Source of the DNA: Effrenium voratum
Lineage: Eukaryota > Sar > Dinophyceae > Suessiales > Symbiodiniaceae
NCBI GenBank assembly: GCA_963377175.1
Contig: CAUJNA010000513.1
Coordinates: forward strand, 497,449 to 561,448
Direction of reading: 5' to 3'
DNA length: 64,000 nt
Shown one piece after another: positions 1-10,330 of this stretch (position 1 is the stretch's first letter; each line of letters begins with the position of its first letter). Below the pieces are notes generated by a model. It was not told where the DNA came from. It did not search any database and was given only the letters and a program-made list of their open reading frames with translations. Position numbers and translations under genes: made by a program.

Positions 1-350
1 CTCAGCGGGCTGGAATTCGCAGGCTTTTCGGGGCAGAAAACGGAGCACGGCGAACGTCTAAAACCGGTTTTCGGCGGAAAACGAGCGAATTTGGAGGCCC
101 AGGCAGCACATTTGACGCCTGACACGAAAAAACGCACTTTTCGGAGTTGGCCGTTTTGAGACGTCGCTCCGGAGACCAACGCCAATACCATCTCACCATC
201 GGCTTTTGTTACCGTCCCAAAACGGCACTTTTTGGCCCAAAAACGCTTGTCTCACCTCGATGTCACCGCTTCGTCACCGCTCTCTTTGGGGCCGAAAAGT
301 GCGCAAAAGCGCCCCAGTTCCCGAGAGGACACGGTTCTTGGCAAGTTTGA
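1..350. repeat. GC-rich dispersed repeat related to the 27-29 kb palindrome
   Basis: This stretch has no supportable gene. It holds degenerate blocks of the type GCACTTTT-GGCC-AAA and GTCACCGCT. The same blocks recur, in both orientations, at about 27.1-27.75 kb and 28.66-29.12 kb. It is probably the end of another copy of the repeat that flanks the PLV units. Confidence 0.6.
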
Positions 351-478
351 GTCAATAATGGAACCGGGCGATTCATCAATGGCTCATGAATGGGCAAGGT
401 TGGTTCTGCCCCGCAGGTCATAGCCGCTGAGACAAGTGTCCTTCGCCGGTCTCGTCATGAAGGACCTCGCTTCATGCC

Positions 479-503
479 CAGTGTCCGACGCCATCGGACA
501 CTG
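479..503. repeat. Perfect 10-bp-stem hairpin
   Basis: Stem CAGTGTCCGA pairs with TCGGACACTG around a 5-nt loop. The same stem with a different loop sits at 45927-45951. The surrounding 350-860 stretch holds no gene I can support. Confidence 0.6.
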
Positions 504-859
504 CGTCATTCCACACTTCGCGTACTGGTAGGGGGCTGTTGCGAGTGATATATAATTATACCACCCTGCGCTACGAAGGCCCCGAATGACCCATAGCGAC
601 TCAAGTGAGGGCGCGTTGTGAAAGTACAACACCCCTGCGTTACGAATTCGTGTAACACCTACTCCTAAGAAAACATGTTTGAAGGACCCGTCACGGGCAA
701 CATCCCGGAGGTCCTGGACAACGGAGAGGTGACTGACGGCACGCACGTCGCAGCAGGACAGCTGGCCCTCGCTCTGACGCCCTACGCTCAAGTAACTGAC
801 GGCGGTGAACACGGCAGCCTCCGGCAACAACGCTGCTGCCATCCAGTCTCTGGACGACC

Positions 860-1580
860 GAGTCACCGCCGAGCTGGCCTCAAAGCTGGACACAGCGCGC
901 TGGCGCCGGCAATTGCGCCCCTAGCAACGGCGGCGGCCAGGTGGCCGTGCACGGAAGCAGCATCGCCGATCATCTTCCAGAAGCCCTTTCCGGGGGCCGC
1001 CTGCACGGAGCTTGAGAGCCAGCTGCAGCGCGCCGTCAAGGTGAGCGCCAAGGGCAAGCACGTGAAGACGCCGTCCACGGACTCAACGCCGTCGCCGGGC
1101 ACAGCATGGGCAGGGGGAAGGGGGCGTTGGCCAGCCCGTTGCGCCTGCAGCGCCTCAAAAAACCAGAGGGGGCAGCTTGGGGCTCCAGGCGTGCGTCGCC
1201 GCACAGCCTGCAAAATCTGCACGCTGCCCGCAAAGGCCTGCCTCACCGGCACCACGTGGTCCAGCTCGCAGGTGCCGGCCGTCAGCCCGCAGCCGCACAG
1301 CGCGCACTTGCCGTTGCGCGGCCAGGGTCTTCTGCCTCTCTGCCGCGCCGGGCACTTCCCGTTTCGCCTTCAGCAGCTTCAGGAACCTTGGGGCTCTCGC
1401 CGACGGCCATGAGCTGGTGGCTCCCGCAGGTCCTCGCACCAGAACAGGCCCGGCTGCACGTCCGCGGCGTCAAAGCGCCTCCACTCTTGGTCAGCCGGTG
1501 CTCTCCGCCCAGGGAGCGCACGAGCTTCTTCCAGTTTTTTTGCTCGGCCGCGCGCACTCTCCGGATCATCTGCACATATA
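860..1580 (-). pseudogene. Protein-primed DNA polymerase B fragment with embedded HNH domain
   Basis: Read on the minus strand, this is a decayed middle part of a PLV-type DNA polymerase. In order it shows FLKLLKAKRE (about 1366-1387), then a zinc HNH module with CALCGCG (about 1287-1310) and CELDHV (about 1247-1271), then CRRNGLANAPFPLP (about 1111-1152). The HNH pattern (CxxC, then DH, then a downstream CxxC) is standard for HNH nucleases. Its fusion to a polymerase rests on the resemblance of the downstream block to PLV polymerases as I remember them. Several frameshifts and a lost N-terminus make it non-functional. A better-preserved copy lies at 27770-28567. The gene lies back to back with the ATPase gene starting at 1738. 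Confidence 0.55.
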
Positions 1581-1657
1581 CTTGGGGAGAATAGCTTTTC
1601 ACGGTTTTGCGCTGCTTCCGGGGTGCGTTCAAACGGGTTATGCCCTCGAGCGTTTTC

Positions 1658-1697
1658 GCGGCGGGCGGGCTGGTGCCTGTAGGGTTTAAACACAGCT
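1658..1697 (+). promoter_or_regulatory. Shared upstream block (candidate promoter or mobile junction)
   Basis: About 36 bp, GCGGCGGGCGGGCTGG followed by a GTTTAAAC-like end, is nearly repeated at 25541-25574. Each copy sits 40-100 bp upstream of a plus-strand gene (the ATPase at 1738 and the Cys-repeat gene near 25650). A shared promoter is one reading; a recombination junction is the other. Confidence 0.25.
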
Positions 1698-1737
1698 GGC
1701 TTTCAACAAGTCACCATCGAGAAGCATAAGCTCTGCG

Positions 1738-3310
1738 ATGGCGACTCTCTCCGAGTGCGAGCGCGAGGCGCGCGAGGCGGCAGCGAACCTGGTGCTGTGC
1801 AAGCAGGCTCTGCCCATCTTTGAAGAACTCGCCAAGGTGCTGACTACCCGGCGAACTTGAAGAGGAAGGCGAGCGAGCCGGAGCCAGAGAAGCCGGAGAA
1901 GCCGGAGCCAGAGGTAACCACTTTCTTGCTGCCAAGGGCCGCCGAGCCGCGAGACGAGGATTTCATGAAGAACAAGGCCGTCTTCCACAGCAACCACGTT
2001 CTGGTTCCCTGTGAGTTCCGCCGAACTGCTGGAGTGCCTTTACAGGGTGGGGGACGACAAGTACCAGGGCAAAGGTTGCGCTTGGATGGGTGGCGCCTCG
2101 TGGGCCAAGCTCAGCCTCCTGACGTCGGCCACCACGTCATGCTTCGACCCGAAAGAGGGGCAAACTTGTGGGTCTTCTTCCACAAGCCCACCATGAAGCT
2201 GCTGCCCCATCCTCCGGCGTCCACCCACCTCTACAAGCTTGGCAAGGGGAAGCTTCACGATGTCGTGAAGCTGATGGCCAATTGCTTGGAGCAGAAGGGG
2301 ACCGTGCGGGCCATGAGTCGGGGCGACTACGACGGCCTTGTTGCAGCAAACGAACCTCCGGCGCCAGAGTTCTCTCCACGACGGGTTTTGAAGAACTACG
2401 GCGATATGACGACGTCCGAGTTCCAGAGCCATCTCATCAAGCTCGACACGACCTTCCGAGGCGACAAGGCCAACCGGCAAGCGCCCGCCGAACACTGAGG
2501 ACGAGTTCGTGCACTTGCAGAGCAGGGCCCTCTTGCAGCTCCGCAAGCAACTCCAGGACGACCAGTTGCAAACGGAGAGCCTGCTGGTGTCGCGCCATCG
2601 CCAACTTCTTTGATGACCGACTTCGTCATCAACGAGAGCACCGTGAACTGCTGGTGGTACAACCCCGAGGTCCACCAAGCAGCCACTGGACTTTTTCGAG
2701 GCCGGGCGAGCTCGCGACGAGCGAAGGACCTTGATCTTCTACAGAGAGCGGCAAGGGGAAAACTCCCCTGGCAAGTTGCCTGGCAGCCATGGTAGCCCGC
2801 GACGTGGGTCGAACTCGTCATGGTGTCCAGCCCGGACATGCTGCGATCCGCGGTCGAGCGCAGCCTCCTGCGTGACGAGAGGCCTTTGCTCCTGGACGAG
2901 CTTCAGATCAGCAGCAGCAACATCGGCGCCCAAGGCGGGGGAGTGGACACGCTGAAGCATCTCCTCGGTCTGTCGCCCGACTTGCCAGCCACCATCAAAT
3001 GTCGCTACAACGACGTGAAGGTGCCTGCGGAGACGTTCAGGATCATCACGGTGCAGGACCTGGCGAAACTCCACCACAACTTGGACGACATGGCGAAGAT
3101 TCGCCCTCCGGACCTCACGCTCGAAGGGTTTGAGTGGCGCGCTCGCCCGCTTGACAAGGTCTTTGACGCGGACACGCGCGCGGTGCTGAAGCGCTGCATC
3201 CTCGTGGAAGTGACGGCGCAGTGTGTCAAGGACTCTGTGCGCGAGAGGCGAAAGTTCCAAGGCGATCTCCATGGCGGAGAGTTTGAGGGCCTTGTACAAC
3301 GGCCAGTAAT
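1738..3310 (+). pseudogene. P-loop replication ATPase (SF3/AAA+-helicase-like), frameshifted
   Basis: A gene of about 520 codons begins at ATG 1738 (MATLSECEREAREAAANL). It continues through an acidic/basic KRKASEPEPEKPEKPEPE segment at 1857 and a central region with the conserved-looking segment LHDVVKLMANCLEQ. The ATPase core follows: Walker A ESGKGKT (2744-2764), Walker B LLLDEL (about 2883-2902), then RYNDV and a sensor-like FRIITVQD near 3040. This motif order and spacing fit superfamily 3 or viral AAA+ helicases that unwind replication origins. At least four frame changes (near 1850, 2500, 2740 and 2820) disrupt it. The invariant first Gly of the P-loop appears as Arg in this copy. It is divergently arranged with PolB at 860-1580. 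The exact family is uncertain. Confidence 0.55.
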
Positions 3311-3477
3311 TCGCGACACGGGGGCCTGCCTTTTGAGGGCACAGACCAGGCAGAAGCCCGACCGAACGCTACAGATCGTTGCAAGCCCCCTGCCGCTCTG
3401 GCACACTGCACCCTTGCCGGGCACGCTCGTGAGGCCGCCTTGCCCAAAGACGCACAGTTGGGCGACGCGCTGCAATA

Positions 3478-3960
3478 TGACCCCCAACCCGCTCCACTCT
3501 CCCCCGGGTCCATGCTATATGTACTATATGTGCATATGGCCCCCAACCCGCTCCACTCTCCCCCGGGTCCATGCTATATGTACTATATGTGCTACATGGG
3601 TCTACAAGGCAACCCGCTGAACCTCCACTCTCCCCCGGCTCCATGCTACATGTGCTATATGTGCTATATGGTATAGAAGCCTGTATACTATACACATAGC
3701 ATCTCCAACATGTACCAAATATGCATTGTGTAGCACATATAGTATATTTTAAAGCGCGTACAGAATAATATAGCACATATAGCACATATAGCAAGGAGCC
3801 CGGAGACTGTGGGGGTTCAGCGGTTGCCTTGTGATTTAGCACATATAGCACATATAGCAAGGACCCGGGGGAGAGTGGAGGTTCAGCGGGTTGGCGTCCA
3901 TATAGCGCATATAGCACATATAGCATGGAGCTGGGGGGGAGTGGAGAGCCAAACCCAGGT
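3478..3960. repeat. Foldback minisatellite rich in ATATAGCACATATAGC
   Basis: Units of about 65-75 bp combine a CCCCCGGGTCCATGCTATATGT core with (TATATGTGC)n. They run one way to about 3680 and the opposite way from about 3775, with a unique centre near 3725, so the block can fold into a long hairpin. A sister copy lies at 44950-45365. The open frames across it (LYVLYVLYG-type) are products of the repeat. Confidence 0.8.
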
Positions 3961-3969
3961 TTGCGCCAC

Positions 3970-4100
3970 GAAATGCTATTCTTACAGGGTGTATATTCAT
4001 ATACAGCCTGGAGGAATAGCTTTTTTTTGCACGGTTTTGCGCCACAAAATCGATTCTTCCAGTGCCTATATCAATATAGACACTAGAAGAATAGCTTTTG
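3970..4100. repeat. Two tandem imperfect hairpins
   Basis: Two consecutive imperfect palindromes start with GCTATTCTT or GATTCTTCC and end in GAATAGC. They are separated by a CACGGTTTTGCGCCAC spacer. Related spacer sequence occurs near 1590 and 46085, so this is a small dispersed foldback family. No gene is seen from 4100 to 4386. Confidence 0.55.
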
Positions 4101-4385
4101 CACGGTTTTGCACGGTTTGCCCATGCCAGCCCCGCTCATTTGATTGGTTCGTTCAACCCGTTGGTTTCCCGAGCACCCCAAACCGAAAAAAAGGGCTTGA
4201 GCAGGCTCCGGGAATTCCCCCCCAGCCCGCGCAATGTCTCGAAACCTTTTTCTCCCAGTTTTTTCGCTCGATCAGGCAATTCCAACTTGAGTGTGATCAA
4301 AGTTTCTTTTGCGCCAAAAGGGGCTTGCTCCAAGCTTTCTCGGAAACGCGGAGGCCTGAAGAGCTCAAAAAACCATTTTCAAAGG

Positions 4386-4820
4386 CTAGTCGAGGGTCCT
4401 GGGCCTCGGAGGCGCCAGGAAGTCGTCCAGCTGCCTTACAGCCGCCGGCCTGCCCCGTCTCGTCAGCCGGCCCGGCGCGTTGCCGCTGCCCTGCGGCGCC
4501 GGCAGCGCCAGCTTTAGCAGGGCCACCGTCTCGGCGTTCTTGTTCTGCAGAGGTTCCACGGCGGCCTCCCGGGTGAAGACGTCCATCACCACCAGGCCGT
4601 ACTTCGTCTTCCCCCGGGTGTTCTGCTGAAGTCGATGAGGTCGGCCTGCAGCCGGTCGTTCGGCCCCTCGGCGGCCGACTTGCCCAGCGCCGGGGCCGTG
4701 GCGAGTACTTGGCGCTGCGCCTGCGGGCCCACGTTGCCTTCAGCGCCTCGAAGGCCATGGCCTGCGTCACGTCGAGGTCGCGCTGCCGTGCGAGTCGTAC
4801 AGCTTCCGCGGGTCCCGCCG
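4386..4820 (-). pseudogene. DDE (rve) integrase fragment, type A
   Basis: Minus-strand translation gives an integrase N-terminal linker (GNVGPQAQRQVLATAPALGK). The first catalytic aspartate follows in LQADLIDF (about 4635-4660). After one frameshift comes YGLVVMDVFTREAAVEPLQN, the second beta-strand region of a retroviral-type integrase core. The second Asp and the Glu of the DDE triad are absent because the sequence diverges at about 4390. Such integrases insert Polinton/Maverick genomes and LTR elements into host DNA. The sequence differs clearly from the integrase at 10331-11275, so the window holds two integrase lineages. It abuts the fibre C-terminus on the same strand. Confidence 0.7.
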
Positions 4821-4903
4821 TTGAAGTCGTCGCAGGTCCCTCAGCGCCTCTTCGCTGCTCGAGAGTAACCATCTCGTGCCGTCGCTCCACCTCGCGGTGC
4901 CCG

Positions 4904-7900
4904 TCAAATTCTTCCACTTTGTTCCGCGAAGTCGTCCAAGGCGAAGCCCAGCCTCAGGTTCCCGTTCCTGTCCGGGCGCTTGTACTGCTTGGCCTCCACG
5001 GAGTCAAAGAGCTGCTTGGGCTCCGCCACGTCGGCCTCGGCCATCTCCGTCTTCACCCGGCTGTCCGACAAATTCGTAAAGCTCGTGTTGCAGACCACGT
5101 TGCCCGTGTTGTCTGCACCAGCGCTTGTCGATCATGATGAGCTCGCACTGGTGCGCCCCGCCGTCCCGCCCAGGAAGACCCGCGCGCTCTTGTTTGCCAG
5201 CAGCCGCAGCTCCGGGCCGCTGTCGGGGGCCGCGCTGTTGTTGGACACTTGCAGCTTGCTCCAGCCCGCCCAGTTCTTCGTCAGAAAGAGATCGTCCGAA
5301 AGTCTGAGGTGTTGGTCACAGTGAGCGTGAAGAGCTGGGCGCGGAGACCGTGCCCGAGCTCGCTTCCGCCGCTCGTGGCCGTGAAGGTGCAGTCCAGGCT
5401 CTCGCAGTCCAGCGGGCCGCGGAGGCCGCGCCGGTGATGGTCAGCGTGGCGCCCGTGAGCGACCGGTGGCTGCGAAGCTCGCCGCGGTTGCTGCGCCCGA
5501 GGCCGTCAGTGTGCCCGTGGACACGTCGCCACCGTGGTGAAGTTCCCGGCGTTGGCCGTGTTGTTGATGGTGAGTGTGCTGCCCGTGATTCCTGTGGCGG
5601 AGCTCAGCAGGCCACGCTGGCCGCCCGTGATGCTCACACGGCCCCTGTGGACGTCAGCGCGGCCCCGGCGACGGTGCCTGTGGCTGTGAGCGCTGCGCAG
5701 GAGACTGCGTCCGAGGCGTCCACGCCCGTGGTGAACACGTCGGTGCAGTTCACGTCGTTGCACAGCAGCTGGTCGCAGCCCACGTTGCCCTGCGCGGTGA
5801 GCCCCTCCAGCGTGGCCGAGCCCGTGAGGGCCAGCGAGTCCGCCAGCAGGTCCGTTACTGAGACAGACTCTCCCTCGAAGGCGCTGGCCCTGATCTGCAT
5901 GCTGTACAGGTCCAGCGTGCCCGCCGACTGCTGCACCAGCCCGGGGATAGAGCCGCCGAAGGCTCCGAAGTGCAGCTTCGCGATTCCGCCCGGCGGCACC
6001 GAGAAGTCCAGGCGCCGTGCTCCAGACGCCCTGCGAGGGCGTGCCGAGGAAGGTGCCGGTGACGCCCAAGTCGTTGTCGGCCGCGCTGACGTACATCACC
6101 AAGTTGGAGGCCGTGCCCAGCCGGTACCGGCAGCCAAAGGAGTAGCGTCTCCCCGGCGTCAGCGTGTAGGTGCGCGCAATGTTCCAGGCGAAGGCGCTCA
6201 AAATCATGGCGTAGCCCTCCAGCTGGAAGCCTCCCACAGTGAAGCTAGCGTGGTGAGCGTGGGTTCCAGCACCTCGCCCAGGGTGGCCAGCGTGACGTCG
6301 TCGGCCCCTCCGTCGAGGAACTCGTGCTTCAGCAGCAGTGCCGAGGCCGCCGTAGACGTCCACCGTTCCTGCCGTCTGGTTGGGCAAGCCCGGCGCCTGG
6401 AAGTGCGCACCGAAGTGCAGCTTCGCCACTCCGTTTGGCGGCACTGTGAAGTACATCTTGGCCGTGCTCCAGGCGCCCTGGTCTCCCGCGAAGCTGCCGT
6501 ACAATGGGTCGTAGACGTTGTCGGCCTCGGACATGTACACCACGAAGTTGGAGGCCGTGCCGAGCCGGTAGCGGCAGGCGAAGAGGAGCTCTCGGCCCGG
6601 GGTCAAGTTGTAGGTGCGCACAATGTTCCATGGGTTCGCCGCCAGGGTCAGGGTGTACTCCCACAGTGTGCGTGGCCAGGACCACGCTGCAACCGCTGCT
6701 GGGGCGAACCGTCCAGTTTGACAGCGAGACGTCCGTGGGGCCCAGGATCTGCTCTCCTATGGCGGCCACCACCTCGTCGGCCCCTCCGTCGTCCGGAAAG
6801 CGCACTGCTATCTGCAGCGCCGAGGCTGCCTCCGTAACTCCGAGCTTGTTGTGCGATGGTGTAGTAGCTGAGCAGCGCGGCTGCGATGCTCGAGGCCGTT
6901 GCCGTGTCCTGGTCTGCGGCTGAGCGGTGCGCCACCAGCGCCGAGGTGATTTGGTTGGTTGTGAACACGTCCTGGTCCGGGCCCGTCCGGTAGGCCAGCA
7001 GCGCGCCCGTGATGGCGGCCTAGGCCAGCAGCGCGGCCGTGATGGCGCTGGTCGTCTCCGTGTCCTGCGCCGTTCCGGTTCGGTAGTCTCCCAACAGAGT
7101 GTCCACTTGTGAGGAGGTGTAGTAGGCCAGCAAGGCTGCTGTTATAGCAGCGTCAGTGCCCGCCGTGGAGTAGCAGTCTGCCGTGATGCTCAGCGTGTCG
7201 TCGCCGTTGGCCAGCGCAGCAGAGAGAGGAGCCACAATGCAGGTTGCGAACGACGTTGCTTCCGCGAAGGAGCTCCCAAGTCGTGAAGCCCGCCCAGGCC
7301 GGCGCGTTAACAACTCCGCCGCTGCCGGAAAGCTGCAGGGCGGCGAGCTCCGCGAGGATTGCGTCGAGGGCGCTCTGGAGCGTGGTCTCGCTGGCCGAGA
7401 GCGCGGCGTTCGTGGCGTATGAGGCCAGCAGCGTCGCGTCGGCCTTGGCCCCCTGGAGCGCCGTGATGCTGGCGTCCCGGCTAGCAAGCTGCGCTGCGAC
7501 GAAGGCCTCGGTGGCGAGACCCAGCAGGGCATTTGCTATTTTGGTGTCTACCTCCAGCGGCGTGTCCAAGTCCGTCCACCGTGGAGAGCAGGGAGGCCAG
7601 CGCGCTTGCGTCCGCCTTGCCGAGGAGGGCGGCGTCCAGGGCCGCCGTGGTGACTGCGTTTAGGAGGGCCGCTGCTATCTTAGAGTCCACCTCTGAGGAA
7701 GTGTCGACGGTAGACTGCAGGGCGTACGCTGTCAGGGCGCTGGCGTCCGCCTTGGAGGCCTGCAGCCCCGAGATGGAGGCGTCTCTGCTCGCGAGCTCGG
7801 AGGCCAGCGCCGCGGGCCGCCAGCCCTGCCGCTCCCGCCGCCCGGACTCCCGCGGCTCCGGCCACGCCCGCCGTGGGGGCCAAAGCAGCCGCTCCCTCCG

Positions 7901-7990
7901 CCAGGCTTCCCAGGTAGCCGAAGGCCCCGCCCACGCCCTCGGCCGCTGCCGCGGCTTCGCCTGCGGTTGCGGTCCGGGGCGCGGCATGAC
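4904..7990 (-). pseudogene. Fibre/receptor-binding protein with C-terminal S74 intramolecular chaperone
   Basis: About 1000 codons on the minus strand in several frames resemble a viral fibre. The N-terminal part (7990-6850) has coiled-coil shaft repeats such as SKADASALTAYALQS and YYTSSQVDTLLGDY. Next come two copies of a beta-rich module (LTPGR..FxCRYRLGTASN..Y, about 6620 and 6160) with LHFGA motifs, then SLALTGSATLEGLTAQGN repeats. The end (5098-4904) has LSDSRVKTEM followed by QLFDSVEAKQYKR and LGFALDDF. The SDxRxK signature is that of peptidase-S74-type chaperone domains, which trimerise fibres and then cut themselves off. A Ser/Lys pair is present. Frameshifts near 7150, 6300, 6000 and 5100 break the gene. 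The N-terminus is joined to capsid-cluster ORFs, probably by deletion. Confidence 0.6.
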
Positions 7991-8189
7991 GTTCTGCCTG
8001 AAGTAGTTGGCCGCTTCCTGGGGCAGCTGGACGTCCGCCGCCGCCTGCGCGGTGTCGGCTCCGTGGCGCAAGCGGTCCTTCAGCGAGGGTGGCTGCTGGC
8101 CGCTGCCGCTCAGCGCATCCGCTTGCGGGTCGCCGGCTAGAAGCGGTCGCCGCCGTAACCGCGGTAGATGCGGTCCAGGCGCTCCTGCT

Positions 8190-8383
8190 CCGTCTCGTAG
8201 GGCGTCTGGTAGGGAGGTGTGGGCCAGGGGCTGGGGCGTGGGGTCCTCGGAGGATTGAATGTAGTCGTCCAGCCGGAAATGCAAAGTGATGAAAGTAGTG
8301 GCTGATCTGTCGGGCAAATCGATCGGTATCGGTTGCCCGCGCTCCAAATAGCCCACCACCTGCTCGAACTTGGGCCGCTTCAT
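8190..8383 (-). pseudogene. Small conserved PLV ORF X2 (left copy)
   Basis: This starts MKRPKFEQVVGYLERGQP and matches the intact 62-codon ORF at 42179-42367 (RPRFEQVVGYLERNEP). I do not recognise the family. The stretch YLER..P...PDR.ATTFIT..F.LD is shared. In this copy the preceding ORF X1 runs into it in frame without a stop, and downstream it runs on towards X3 and the fibre. Confidence 0.5.
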
Positions 8384-8664
8384 GACGTTCCTTTGCTTCC
8401 TGCGCGGCGATCTCTTGGACCGCCTGGTCAACGCCTCTCCGCTCGGCCGCGAGTGCCTGAGTTGCGGCACTTGCCGACGCACGGCTTGCGTGAGCCGCGC
8501 CACGTCGTCCAGGTGCCGGTGCCCATCTTGGCTTTCCCGCCGCTGGGCCAGCCAGTTGTTGAAGCCGCGGGCGTCCTCCAGCTCCTGGTAGCGCTTCATC
8601 AGCAGCGGCTGCAGGTTATAGCTGGGGTAGGTCCTGTGGAGCCACCGCAGCATCTGCGGCTCCG
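8384..8664 (-). pseudogene. Small conserved PLV ORF X1 (left copy)
   Basis: EPQMLRWLHRTYPSYNLQPL, then ELEDARGFNNWLAQRR and LDDVARLTQAVRRQVPQLR, match the intact ORF at 41864-42166 at roughly 65-70% by eye. It is predicted to be helical and charged. The function is unknown. Its fixed position between the AT-hook gene and the capsid genes suggests a virion component. In this copy the stop between X1 and X2 is gone. Confidence 0.5.
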
Positions 8665-8669
8665 GCGCG

Positions 8670-9094
8670 GGCTACGGCTGCGACGCGGGCGGGGCCTCTG
8701 GCTTGGCCGCTGGCTTGGGCGCGGCGGGCTCCGTGGGCAGGTCGCCGGGCGGCGGCGGCTTCGGCTTGTTCTTGCTGCCCGGCGGCCGACCGCGGCGCTT
8801 GGGGGCTGGCTGCGCTGGCTCTGCGGCCGGCTCTGGGACCGGCCCGGGCGCTGGCTCAGCGGCTGGCTCGACGAACGTCGGACGACCTCCCCGTTCAGGT
8901 CGGTGAGCCTGAAGTGCAGGTGGCGCAGCGTGCCACCTGGTGGTGCCGGCGGTGCTTCGACGACTGGAAGGTCGGCGCGATCGCCGCTTGCTCGCGCGCC
9001 CTCTGCTGCAGCAGCTAATGTGGTCGCACCTGGCGCTCAGCAGGGTCGAGCTGCCGAACAGCTTCTGGCCCAGGAACGTCAGGGCCGGCCCCAT
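8670..9094 (-). pseudogene. AT-hook protein fused to remnants of ATPase end and penton end
   Basis: From 9094 downward the minus strand gives FLGQKLFGSSTLLSARC (the block overlapping the packaging ATPase 3' end in other copies). A 20-residue penton C-terminus follows (LRHLHFRLTDLNGEVVR, about 8950-8885). Then comes a proline/alanine-rich protein with an AT-hook, KRRGRPPGSKNKPKPP, ending at 8672. AT-hooks bind the minor groove of AT-rich DNA, so a DNA-compacting core protein is plausible. Almost all of the penton is deleted. This copy lacks the AYEID segment in which the two LINEs sit in the other copies. Confidence 0.6.
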
Positions 9095-10252
9095 CGGCTC
9101 TTGCCTGGCGGGGCTGGACTGGGAGGCGGACGACGAGGCGGAGTGCTACCTGCTCCTGGACTTCCCGCCCGAGGCCCACGACTACTTGGACTGGGCGCCG
9201 CCGGCCTCCTCCGGGACGTGCTCGGGGCTCGGGTCTGGAGGCTCCACCGGGCCTACCACTTCCGCTGCGAGCCCTTCATGGCCGGCTTCATGGAGCTGAA
9301 GCACCGCGAGCGGCGGGAGCTGCAGGACGCCGGCAGCGTGGTGGCGGAGAAGGTGGTGAAGCTAAACCAAGCTCACCCAGAACGCCATCTTCGGCCGGTG
9401 CTGCATGAACCCCGACAAGTTCAGGAACACCGCGGCCTATGTGGACCCCGCCAAGTTTGAGAGGGCCGTGGGCAGGCCCAGCATGACCAACTTCGAGACT
9501 CGGAGGGGTTCCTGGGCTTCGTGGAGACGCTCAAGACGAGCCGCAGCACTGCCTTCCTGGCCGTGCCGACCCAGATCGGCTGCCGCACGCTGCAGGTCTC
9601 CAAGCTCATGATGGAGAAGGCGTTCTACCTGCACCTGCGGCGGCTCTTCCCAAGCACGAGGCTGCTCTTCACGGACAATGGCCGACGCCAACGTGGCCGG
9701 CCCTTCCAAGGCCCCGGAGCGGGACCTGGGCATGCTGGCTGCGCCCGCCCGCGCCAAGGCCATCGAGCTCTGGGCAAGCTCGGGGACGAGACCTTCCCTG
9801 CGAGGATCCTGGAGAACGTCGGGCTGCGCTCCAAGATGTACAGCATCCTCACGGTGCAGCCCGACGGCAAGCTCAAGGAGAAGCGGAAGGTCAAGGGCGT
9901 GCCAAAGAAGGCCGTGGCGGAGCTCCGGCACCAGGAGTACAGGGAGGTGCTCGAGGAGTCCGGCGAGCGCAGGGCCACCTTCTCCACCCTGCGCAGCCGC
10001 CAGCACCAGGTCTGCGTGGAGACCGTCGAGAAGAAGTCCCTGTCGGCCTTCAACGACAAGGTCTTCCAGCTCGACGCCCATAGCTCGCGGCCGCTGGGGC
10101 ACTGGCGCAACCTGGAGCAGCTGCGGCTGCTGGCCGCCTACGCGCCGCCCGGCACCGAGGTCTTCGAGAACGTCGTGGAGTTCCTCAGCGGTCCGAGGCC
10201 TCCCGGCCCCCGCTGGGTAATGGTTCGGTGGCTGCGGCCCTGCTGGAGATGA
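9095..10252 (+). pseudogene. Protein-primed DNA polymerase B, C-terminal catalytic half
   Basis: Plus-strand fragments in successive frames read as the palm/thumb of a Polinton PolB. They include RAYHFRCEPFMAGF and ELKHRERREL (about 9250-9330), and NAIFGRCCMNPDKFRN (about 9380-9430, the Kx3NSxYG region). RTLQVSKLMMEKAFY...LLFTD follows at about 9590-9680, where the TDTDS motif is broken after FTD. LGDETFPARILENVGLRSKMY, KGVPKKAVAELRHQEY and KKSLSAFNDK (9780-10075) match the conserved C-terminus of this family. The polymerase copies viral DNA from a protein primer at the termini. Its orientation is opposite to the flanking integrase and AT-hook pieces, so it has been rearranged. It may be the other half of the fragment at 860-1580. 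Confidence 0.75.
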
Positions 10253-10330
10253 GAGACCCATTGCCGCCGGCCGCCTGTGAGAGCTCTCAAAAACCAGCAA
10301 GAATAGCGACGCTGCGGGCAAAAAAAGTTG

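Noticed and set aside
3369..3926. Membrane-like protein from LYVLYVLYG frames
   Set aside because: It arises from (TATATGTGC)n satellite units and appears on both strands and in several frames.
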